NCBI RefSeq assembly: GCF_013201665.1
Contig: NZ_CP053840.1
Span: 868,001-932,000, forward strand
Origin: Arcobacter venerupis
GTDB lineage: Bacteria > Campylobacterota > Campylobacteria > Campylobacterales > Arcobacteraceae
Length of the DNA stretch: 64,000 bases
Reading direction: 5' to 3'
Made by a program: the position numbers and the translations under genes. Under the pieces are notes generated by a model. The model was not told the DNA's origin, made no database searches, and saw nothing but the letters and a program-made list of their open reading frames with translations. Positions 57,078 to 64,000 of the stretch are shown piece after piece; the stretch's first letter is position 1, and each line of letters starts with the position of its first letter.

Positions 57078-58055
57078 TTAAAATTTAACTACAAATGCAC
57101 TTGTTACATTTAGTTTTTGTTTTACATCATTTACATTTTCACTAGCAGCAGCTTTTGATGAATAAGGTCCAATTAATACTTTATTGTAAGAAATTCCTTT
57201 TACAACATCTTGATATATTTTATATTTAAAATTTTCAGATCTAATAGTATTAATATAACTATCTGATGGTTTTTTTGTAAATGCTCCAATTTGTATAAAA
57301 TATCCACTTGAAATACTACTTGATGAAGATGAATTATTACTAGAAGGGGTATCAACTAAGTCTTTTATAGAAGATTTTTTTGTTTCAACTCTTTTTTGAA
57401 CAATCTCTTCTTTTGGAACACTTACTGTTTTTTCTTTTGTACTAGCTTTACTTTTTTCAACTTTTTTTATAGTTTGATCAATCGCTTCATCTGAAATTCC
57501 TTTTGAAGGAGAGTAATTTTCTGCTTCTTTTTGTAAATTCTCAAAAGCTTGTAAATTAGTATTATCTTCAGGTTTAGTACTATCTTGTGTTTGACTTGGT
57601 GTTGTTCCTTGAATTTCTGGCACCATTGGTTCATTTGTATCTTTTTTTACTCTTTCATTAATGATTTTTTGAAAATTTTCTTCTATGTTGTCATTTTCAG
57701 ATAATTTTTTCATTTCTGTTGAGTTTGCACCATTTGATGTGAATTGATCTTCTTTTGGTGCATCATTAGTTAAAAGGCGAATAATAATTATAGTTAATAA
57801 AAATAAAACTACAAGAACAATACCTAAAATTAGGTATTTTTTCTTATTGTCTTCATTTGAACTAATAGATGAACCAAGCATTATATTATCAAGCTCATGA
57901 TCATTTTGATCTATATTATCATTTCTTTCCAAAATAACAGAGTCATTATTAATTGACATTTCTACTTCTTCAAGTTCATTTAACTTTCGTTCTAATTCTT
58001 CTCTTTCTTGTTGAATTTGAACTTTTTTTATAAACTCATCACCTTTTATCTGCAT
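57078..58055 (-). CDS. SPOR-domain membrane protein
   Basis: A 325-residue single-pass protein. The cytoplasmic N-terminus is charged and may form a short coiled coil (about 8-35, KKVQIQQEREELERKLNEL). A membrane helix lies at about 73-93 (YLILGIVLVVLFLLTIIIIRLL), followed by a long polar linker of low complexity. A C-terminal SPOR domain comes last (about 248-325, SGYFIQIGAFTKKPSDSYINTI, KVLIGPYSSKAAASENV), which binds denuded glycan strands at division sites. It is probably a cell-division or envelope factor, downstream of glyA by 25 bases. Confidence 0.88.
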   Translation of the reverse strand: MQIKGDEFIKKVQIQQEREELERKLNELEEVEMSINNDSVILERNDNIDQNDHELDNIMLGSSISSNEDNKKKYLILGIVLVVLFLLTIIIIRLLTNDAPKEDQFTSNGANSTEMKKLSENDNIEENFQKIINERVKKDTNEPMVPEIQGTTPSQTQDSTKPEDNTNLQAFENLQKEAENYSPSKGISDEAIDQTIKKVEKSKASTKEKTVSVPKEEIVQKRVETKKSSIKDLVDTPSSNNSSSSSSISSGYFIQIGAFTKKPSDSYINTIRSENFKYKIYQDVVKGISYNKVLIGPYSSKAAASENVNDVKQKLNVTSAFVVKF

Positions 58056-58080
58056 TACTTATCCTTATATAAAAAAGAGA

Positions 58081-59343
58081 CTAGAAAGTCGATTTATTGT
58101 AAATCACAAAATTCCCAGCTAATTCTTCTAATTCTTTATTTATTTTTGCATGAAGAGCTGTATCTTCAATATTATCTAATACATCACAAATCTTATTTGC
58201 AATTATTTCAAACTCTTTCTCTTTCATCCCTCGTGCTGTTAATGCTGGAGATCCAATTCTTATACCACTTGTTACAAATGGACTTCTTGTCTCACCTGGA
58301 ACTGTATTTTTATTTACTGTAATTCCAGCATTCCCTAAAGCTGCATCTGCATCTTTACCACTGAACGGTTTATTTAAAAAACTTACTAATACTAAGTGAT
58401 TATCTGTTCCACCTGAAACTAAATCATATCCTCTTTTTATTAATACATCAGCTAATACTTTTATATTTGCTTTTACTTGTTTTGCGTAATCTTTCCATTT
58501 TGGATCTAAGATTTCTTTAAATGCTACTGCTTTTGCAGCAATTACATGAACAAGTGGTCCACCTTGAATTCCTGGGAAAATAGCTGAATTTATTTTTTTA
58601 GCAATATCTTCATCATTTGTTAAAATCATACCACCTCTTGGACCTCTTAAAGTCTTATGAGTTGTAGTTGTTACAACATGAGCATAAGGGAATGGACTCA
58701 TATGTTCACCAGCAGCAACAAGACCAGCAATATGTGCAATATCAGCAAATAAAATTGCTCCTACAGCATCAGCTATTTCTCTAAATTTAGCAAAATCAAT
58801 TTCTCTTGCGTATGCACTAGCTCCACAAACAATAATTTTTGGTTGAGCAATTTTAGCAATTTCCATAACTTTATCATAATTGATTCTACCATCAAGTTCA
58901 ACACCATAATAAAATGCAGAATAGTTTTTACCAGAAAAACTTGGTTTTGATCCATGAGTTAAATGTCCACCATGAGATAAATCCATACCAAGGATTCTAT
59001 CACCAGCATTTATTAATGCAGCATAAACAGCACCATTAGCTTGAGAACCCGAATGAGGTTGAACATTAGCATACGAACAACCAAAGATTTCACAAGCTCT
59101 GTCAATTGCTAATTGCTCAACAGCATCAGCAAACTCACAACCACCATAATATCTTTTGTAAGGATAACCTTCCGCATATTTGTTAGTAAAAACAGAACCC
59201 ATAGCTTGCATAACAGCTGGACTTGTAAAGTTTTCACTTGCAATCATCTCTAAGTGATTTGTTTGTCTTTTTAATTCATTCTCGATTATGTCAAATACTT
59301 CTTTATCTGCTTGTTCTAGCGTTGCGTTTGTTATGTAATTCAT
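58081..59343 (-). CDS. glyA: Serine hydroxymethyltransferase
   Basis: PLP enzyme interconverting serine and glycine and loading one-carbon units on tetrahydrofolate, 420 residues. Signatures are [47 protein letters not shown], and the PLP Lys segment [15 protein letters not shown]. It is 3 bases after lysS. It depends on the PLP made by pdxA/pdxJ and works with FolD. Confidence 0.96.
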   Translation of the reverse strand: MNYITNATLEQADKEVFDIIENELKRQTNHLEMIASENFTSPAVMQAMGSVFTNKYAEGYPYKRYYGGCEFADAVEQLAIDRACEIFGCSYANVQPHSGSQANGAVYAALINAGDRILGMDLSHGGHLTHGSKPSFSGKNYSAFYYGVELDGRINYDKVMEIAKIAQPKIIVCGASAYAREIDFAKFREIADAVGAILFADIAHIAGLVAAGEHMSPFPYAHVVTTTTHKTLRGPRGGMILTNDEDIAKKINSAIFPGIQGGPLVHVIAAKAVAFKEILDPKWKDYAKQVKANIKVLADVLIKRGYDLVSGGTDNHLVLVSFLNKPFSGKDADAALGNAGITVNKNTVPGETRSPFVTSGIRIGSPALTARGMKEKEFEIIANKICDVLDNIEDTALHAKINKELEELAGNFVIYNKSTF

Positions 59344-59346
59344 TGA

Positions 59347-60870
59347 TTATTCTCCTTGTTCATCTTCATAAAGATTTATTTCTTGTTTAATTGGTTTCAT
59401 AGCTGGGAATAGTAATACATCTCTAATTGAGTGTTCATTTGTAAGCATCATTACTAATCTATCAATACCAATACCTTGACCTGCTGTTGGTGCCATACCA
59501 TAAGATAAAGCATTTACAAAGTCTTCATCCATCTCATGAGCTTCATCATCTCCACCAGACTCTTTTGCTGCCATTTGACCTTCAAATCTTTGAAGTTGAT
59601 CAAGTGGGTCATTTAACTCTGAGAATGCATTTGCAATCTCTTTTCCTGCAATAAATAATTCAAATCTATCAGTTAAATGTGGTTTTTCATCATTTCTTCT
59701 AGCAAGTGGAGAAATTTCAACAGGGTACTCTGTAATGAATGTTGGATTTATAAGTTTTGCTTCAACATATTCATCAAATAATTCACCCTGAAGTTGCCCA
59801 ATATTCATTTTAGCATTTACTTCTAGTTTATTTTCTTTCATAAATGCAATAATTTTATCTTTATCTTCAACAATATCAGAAGGCACTCCACCAATTTCTA
59901 CTAAAGATTGGATTAATGGAATTTCTGTAAATTTACCAAAATCTATTTTTAACTCTCCATAAGGTAAAACTGTTGGTAAGTCTAAATGTTCAAATAAATA
60001 TTCAAAATACTCTTTTGTTAAAATAATTAAATCTTTATATGTTTTATAAGCCCAATAAAATTCAATTGAAGTAAATTCTGGATTATGTGTTGCATCCATT
60101 CCTTCATTTCTAAAGTTTCTATTGATTTCAAATACAGCTTCAAATCCACCCACGATTAATCTTTTTAAATATAACTCAGGAGCAATTCTTAAAAATCTAT
60201 CAATTCCTAAAGCATTATGATGAGTAACAAATGGTTTTGCATTTGCTCCACCTGCAATTGGGTGCATCATTGGAGTTTCAACTTCTAAGAAACCTTTATT
60301 TTCAAAAAATCTTCTAGTTAAACTTATAACTTTTGATCTAATATGGAAAGTTTTTCGTACTTCTGAATTCATAATTAAATCTAAATATCTTTGTCTATAT
60401 CTTAACTCTTTATCTTGAATACCATGATATTTTTCTGGAAGTGGTGAAATAGCTTTTGTAAGTATTTTTAAATCATTTGCATGAAGTGAAAGTTCACCAT
60501 GTCCAGTTACAAAAGGAAATCCAGTTACTTCAACAATGTCTCCCACTTCAACAATTTTTTTGAAAATATCATTATAGAAACCTTCTGGTAAATGATCTCT
60601 TGACAGATATATTTGAAGAATTCCACTCTCATCTTCTATTTTTAAAAAAGAAGCTTTACCCATTAATCTAAAAAGTTTTATTCTTCCAGCAACTGTGTAA
60701 AATCTATTCTCATCTCTTTTATCTTCCATGTTTACAATATCACTATTTACATTTAGATATTTTGCAATTGTACAATTTCTTAAGCTTTCATTCGAATAAG
60801 GATTAATTCCTAGTTCTCTTAATTTTTCTGCTTTTTCTATTCTTTGTTGTATATATTTATTTTCAAACAA
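59347..60870 (-). CDS. lysS: Lysyl-tRNA synthetase (class II)
   Basis: Charges tRNA-Lys, 507 residues. The N-terminal OB-fold anticodon domain (about 60-155, [22 protein letters not shown]) is followed by class II motif 1 to 3 blocks. Motif 2 is in [23 protein letters not shown], and motif 3 is [28 protein letters not shown]. It is followed by glyA and preceded by cvpA. Confidence 0.96.
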   Translation of the reverse strand: MFENKYIQQRIEKAEKLRELGINPYSNESLRNCTIAKYLNVNSDIVNMEDKRDENRFYTVAGRIKLFRLMGKASFLKIEDESGILQIYLSRDHLPEGFYNDIFKKIVEVGDIVEVTGFPFVTGHGELSLHANDLKILTKAISPLPEKYHGIQDKELRYRQRYLDLIMNSEVRKTFHIRSKVISLTRRFFENKGFLEVETPMMHPIAGGANAKPFVTHHNALGIDRFLRIAPELYLKRLIVGGFEAVFEINRNFRNEGMDATHNPEFTSIEFYWAYKTYKDLIILTKEYFEYLFEHLDLPTVLPYGELKIDFGKFTEIPLIQSLVEIGGVPSDIVEDKDKIIAFMKENKLEVNAKMNIGQLQGELFDEYVEAKLINPTFITEYPVEISPLARRNDEKPHLTDRFELFIAGKEIANAFSELNDPLDQLQRFEGQMAAKESGGDDEAHEMDEDFVNALSYGMAPTAGQGIGIDRLVMMLTNEHSIRDVLLFPAMKPIKQEINLYEDEQGE

Positions 60871-60882
60871 TATTAAATCCCT

Positions 60883-61617
60883 TTATTTATTTTCTTCTGA
60901 TTTGTTAGCTATACTTTTTAATTTATCTCTCGTAGTATCAATTTGTTCTTGAGTTGCTGCTTTTGTTTCTTCAAATTTTTCTTGAATATTATTTACAATC
61001 TCTTCTTGAACAGCACCTTTTACACTTTGAGTAGTTGATTCAACACCTTCTTTTATACTGTTTTTAGTTTCATCTAAAATCTCAGAAGTTTTTGCTGAAT
61101 CTATTACTTTGTCAACGCTATTTGTAATTACACTTGTATCAAGTTTAATTATGTATGAACCAACACTTATTAAATGGGGCATTACATAAGAATTTGCAAA
61201 TTTTTCATCTATTAATTTTCTAAATGATTGAACTTGATATAAAGCATATGCAATAACTGAAAATATTAAAAATACTTTTGCTGCACCAAATAAAAATCCA
61301 AAAATCCTATCCACAACACCTAATCCACTTGCAGAAAAGATTTTACTAACAATTACGCCAAGAAAATAAACAATTAACCAAAAACCAATTAGTGCAATAA
61401 TAAAACCAATTAATTTTATAGTTGCTTCACTTTGAATAGCTAAAATTGGAGCAATTGCATCTCCAACATCTTTTGAAATTCTTGATGCCACAAAAATCGC
61501 ACCAATGATACCAACAATTCCAAATATTTCTTTTATTAATCCTCTAAATAGTCCTTTAAGTCCCAATATTAGAGTAATAGTTATAATAATTAAGTCAAAA
61601 ATAGAAAAATCTTGCAT
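60883..61617 (-). CDS. CvpA family membrane protein with coiled-coil tail
   Basis: Inner-membrane protein of 244 residues. Four hydrophobic helices in the first 135 residues carry the CvpA pattern (FDLIIITITLILGLKGLFRGLIKEIFG, then GVVDRIFGFLFGAAKVFLIFSVIAYAL). A long hydrophilic, Thr/Glu/Lys-rich tail follows (about 175-244), which likely forms a helix or coiled coil. CvpA is linked to colicin V production and envelope or biofilm traits; the molecular role is not settled. SD AAGGGG precedes the ATG. Confidence 0.9.
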   Translation of the reverse strand: MQDFSIFDLIIITITLILGLKGLFRGLIKEIFGIVGIIGAIFVASRISKDVGDAIAPILAIQSEATIKLIGFIIALIGFWLIVYFLGVIVSKIFSASGLGVVDRIFGFLFGAAKVFLIFSVIAYALYQVQSFRKLIDEKFANSYVMPHLISVGSYIIKLDTSVITNSVDKVIDSAKTSEILDETKNSIKEGVESTTQSVKGAVQEEIVNNIQEKFEETKAATQEQIDTTRDKLKSIANKSEENK

Positions 61618-61672
61618 ACCGCCCCTTTTCTTATAATTCGTGCATTGTATCTAATCTTTACAAAATAGAAGT

Positions 61673-63751
61673 TTAATTAAAATCAATAATAAAACTTGCC
61701 CCTGTATAATTCTTGTTTTCATAAGTATAAGTTACATTTTTTATATCAATTTTATAACCTAAATTTTTAACAAAAATTTCATTTACTATATATAATCCAA
61801 GTCCAACCCCAAAAGCTTCATGTTTCGTTGTAAAATATGGTTCTAGAATTTTTGAAATAATATCTTCATTTATTCCATTTGCTGAATCTTTTATTTCTAA
61901 GATTTTATTTTTAAATTCAATAAATATAAATCTATCATTGATATCTTTATTGGAAATTAATGCGTGAATAGAATTATCTAAAATATTAAAAATTGCTTGT
62001 GAAAAATCACTTTTATTACAATTTAAAATTAAATCATTATCATAAACTAATGAACATTTTATATTATTTTCTTTTAAAATTAAATGTAAAAAGTTTTTAG
62101 TATTCATAACACTTTCTACTAATTGAAAGTTTGTTATTTCTCCTTCTTTATTAAAAAAATTTGTAAAATTTTCTATTGTAAGAGATAATTTATTTGTATT
62201 ATCAATTATTGAATCGCACGATTCATTAAAAGTAATATCATTTAGTAAATTTAGCTCTTTTTGAAGTTTCATTCCACTTGTAATCGTACTTATAACACTT
62301 AAAGGTTGTCTCCACTGATGAGCAATATGATTAAGAGTATCTGAAATAGCAGCAATTTTTGATTGTTGAAAGAGTATTCTGTCTTTTTCTTTGTTATTTT
62401 CTATTTGTAATATTTCTTGAGTTATATCTGTTAAAGTAACAATAATTAATTCTTGAAGTTTAAATTTTGAGCATTTAATAGAAAAATGTGTTATTTCATT
62501 TTTCATATTTTTCATGGCAACTCTAAAGTTTTTTGTTGGATTTGCAAGTATATACTCTGCCCAATTTTTTCCATTATAATATTTTTCAATGATATATATG
62601 TCATCTTTCATATCAATAAAAGAAGTACAAATACACTTATATTTTTTTACAAAACTGCTTAAATCATTTGTATCACTAAAGAATTCGTACAATCTTTGAT
62701 TTGAATCAATTAATTCAATCCCATTTGTAATTACAATTATATTTTGTTGAGAATTAAGAATTGATTCTTTTTTTTGTTCTTGAATTTTCAACTGTTTTAG
62801 ATAATTTGAATATAAATAAAGTAAAAAAGAGAAGAAAATAATTATCAATGCAATCACAGAAATCATTATAATTTGAATTTTAAAAGATTTCACTATTTGA
62901 ATATCAATATCATTTAAATCCACAAAATTTATAATGTCTCCTAATCTTTCATGTTTATCATTAAAAAGATTATATTTTGAAATTAAATAATTTTTTTCAA
63001 TTATGTAAGTATCAATATTTAAATAGTTTTCTATTTTATTGTTACTAAGATAATTAATTAAGTCTTTATCAGCATTTTTATTTGCTATATAATAGTCACC
63101 TATAAATGTTTTTGTGTAAGGAAGTTTGAGAACTTCTTTATATTTTTTATCTGTAATTACAATCGAATTAATATTATTTTCTTTTAAATCATTAGCAATT
63201 GAATCAAAATGGCTAATTACTTCAATTGCTCCTAAAAAATTATTTTCTTTATCAAGAATAGGTGATCTGGCTTTTATTGTCATTGAATATAAAGCTACAC
63301 TGATCGAAGTTGAAATTGTTTTATTTTCAATAAAATTCTTTAAATCTTTTCTAAAAAGAAGATTATCTCCTTTTTTATCAGTCCATGAACGATAGATACT
63401 ATTTCCATTTTTATCAACAATTTGAATCCAAATATTTTTGAATTTCGTATTATCTCTCATTTGTTGGGAAATTTCTTTGTAATTAAAATTATCATATTGC
63501 CCATTGATAATAAATTTTTGTAATTCATTATCTTTAGCAAGTGCTAAAGCTATTGATAAAGTGGCATCTCTTTTATTTTTTAAAAAATTATCAGTTAATT
63601 TTAAAATATTTTTATTTGTTGAATCATAAATAGAAGTTAGAAGAGTTTTTTGTTTATCTAAAATATAGTAGTACGTTCCTGAGACTATAAATATAGTTAA
63701 AATTAAAAATGAGATGATAGCAATGAAAATATTTTTTTTATTTTTGTACAT
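61673..63751 (-). CDS. Membrane sensor histidine kinase with Cache-like domain
   Basis: Two-component sensor of 692 residues. TM1 lies at 8-30, then a periplasmic Cache-type sensor (about 31-290, IQIVDKNGNSIYRSW, AIEVISHFDSIANDL) and TM2 at 291-315. A PAS-like domain follows (about 335-445), then HisKA with phospho-acceptor His478 in HIAHQWRQPLSVIST. The ATPase has the N-box ILDNSIHALI, G1 KDSANGIN, and G2 GVGLGLYIVNEIF. No response regulator is adjacent, so its partner is elsewhere. It is divergent from ispG, with no strong SD. Confidence 0.9.
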   Translation of the reverse strand: MYKNKKNIFIAIISFLILTIFIVSGTYYYILDKQKTLLTSIYDSTNKNILKLTDNFLKNKRDATLSIALALAKDNELQKFIINGQYDNFNYKEISQQMRDNTKFKNIWIQIVDKNGNSIYRSWTDKKGDNLLFRKDLKNFIENKTISTSISVALYSMTIKARSPILDKENNFLGAIEVISHFDSIANDLKENNINSIVITDKKYKEVLKLPYTKTFIGDYYIANKNADKDLINYLSNNKIENYLNIDTYIIEKNYLISKYNLFNDKHERLGDIINFVDLNDIDIQIVKSFKIQIIMISVIALIIIFFSFLLYLYSNYLKQLKIQEQKKESILNSQQNIIVITNGIELIDSNQRLYEFFSDTNDLSSFVKKYKCICTSFIDMKDDIYIIEKYYNGKNWAEYILANPTKNFRVAMKNMKNEITHFSIKCSKFKLQELIIVTLTDITQEILQIENNKEKDRILFQQSKIAAISDTLNHIAHQWRQPLSVISTITSGMKLQKELNLLNDITFNESCDSIIDNTNKLSLTIENFTNFFNKEGEITNFQLVESVMNTKNFLHLILKENNIKCSLVYDNDLILNCNKSDFSQAIFNILDNSIHALISNKDINDRFIFIEFKNKILEIKDSANGINEDIISKILEPYFTTKHEAFGVGLGLYIVNEIFVKNLGYKIDIKNVTYTYENKNYTGASFIIDFN

Positions 63752-63844
63752 TAATTATAGACTTATTAGTAGATTTATATGTATTGATTGTATTAAAAGA
63801 TAACTTTTCTTTTGATTAAGGTTTTCATTTAGAATTAATAAATT

Positions 63845-63859
63845 TGTGATAAAATCACA
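63845..63859. promoter_or_regulatory. ispG start region: palindrome overlapping -10, leaderless
   Basis: TGTGAT-AAA-ATCACA is a perfect palindrome overlapping the extended -10 TGATAAAAT (63847-63855). Six bases later comes the ispG ATG (63862), with no SD. A repressor bound here would block the promoter. The TGTGA-N5-TCACA shape is one base tighter than a CRP site. Confidence 0.55.
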
Positions 63860-63861
63860 CC

Positions 63862-64000
63862 ATGATAAAAAGATACCCAACTAAACAAATATTCGTCGGA
63901 AATGTACCGATTGGTGGCGATGCTGCTATTCCTGTACAATCAATGACATTCACAAAAACATCAGATGTAAAAGCAACAGTTGAACAAATTACAGCTTTAC
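63862..64000 (+). CDS. ispG: 4-hydroxy-3-methylbut-2-enyl diphosphate synthase, 5' part
   Basis: Start of the [4Fe-4S] enzyme of the non-mevalonate isoprenoid pathway. The 46 visible codons read from [19 protein letters not shown] to [22 protein letters not shown], the standard IspG/GcpE N-terminus. It is cut by the window edge. The start codon is at the expected place. No SD is present and a -10-like box ends six bases upstream. Confidence 0.93.
   Translation, partial: MIKRYPTKQIFVGNVPIGGDAAIPVQSMTFTKTSDVKATVEQITAL

Noticed and set aside
58008-58322. Plus-strand frame across the glyA/SPOR boundary
   Set aside because: Low-complexity Leu-rich shadow of two real genes, with no ribosome binding site.
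63845-63859. CRP/FNR site before ispG
   Set aside because: Half-sites TGTGA/TCACA are spaced by five bases rather than six, and the TTGAT FNR core is absent; kept only as a palindrome.

Overview
The window is AT-rich, densely coded DNA from an epsilonproteobacterium (Campylobacterota), most likely of the Arcobacter group. This is inferred from the gene content: a three-domain NifU, a CheV, a single bifunctional Rel/SpoT, a 178-residue L25/CTC protein, and a histidine kinase with the AHQWRQPL phospho-acceptor motif. No rRNA, tRNA, insertion sequence or CRISPR array was seen. Codon use looks uniform, and most genes have an AAGGA-type ribosome binding site.

Layout. 0-5.5 kb: an RND tripartite efflux operon (adaptor, pump, TolC-like channel). 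5.5-9.3 kb: a DMT exporter, an OmpA lipoprotein plus FecR-domain pair behind a 40-bp palindrome, and a biotin carboxylase. 9.5-12.85 kb: an accessory patch with a truncated DUF1016 nuclease, a Fic protein with its inhibitory motif, two near-identical inverted repeats, and a beta-solenoid membrane protein. 12.86-18.06 kb: a complete SUF iron-sulfur operon (sufB-C-D-S-E plus a SufT-like gene), divergent from nifS-nifU (18.4-20.6 kb). 20.7-28.3 kb: a LysE/AraC pair, a CBS protein, argH, cheV, a ThiF-family enzyme, greA, argC and an LpxH-like phosphatase. 28.3-30.8 kb: a membrane protein and uvrB, which appears to start with ATC. 31.2-33.0 kb: a compact three-gene module (STAS-like/GHKL ATPase, DUF4325 STAS-like protein, PIN nuclease). 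It is joined by two identical 8-bp overlaps and is the best candidate here for an undescribed system. 33.0-40.7 kb: nth, glpD, a TonB receptor carrying the CxxxM and HxM signature of copper receptors of the OprC/NosA type, an HD hydrolase with a 37-residue membrane peptide in front of it, and a DUF2156/GNAT pair. 40.7-45.6 kb: rpiB-lepB-folD, then rplY-pth-lptF/G-nudix on the other strand. 45.5-63.75 kb: a long leftward run of housekeeping genes (amidase, nitronate monooxygenase-like, tyrS, spoT, rpoZ, pyrH, P-loop ATPase, pdxA, pdxJ, trpE, SPOR protein, glyA, lysS, cvpA, a sensor kinase). The window ends in the start of ispG.

The genes combine cell-envelope work (efflux, LPS, peptidoglycan, secretion) with cofactor supply (Fe-S clusters by two routes, pyridoxal phosphate, folate). 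Several are pyridoxal-phosphate or Fe-S dependent (SufS, NifS, GlyA, Nth, IspG). Starts were corrected from sequence for sufB, sufS, nifS, greA, pyrH, uvrB and the amidase. Two of these (uvrB ATC, amidase ATT) look like near-cognate initiation. eamA, nth and ispG have a -10-like hexamer exactly six bases before ATG and no Shine-Dalgarno, which suggests leaderless mRNAs.
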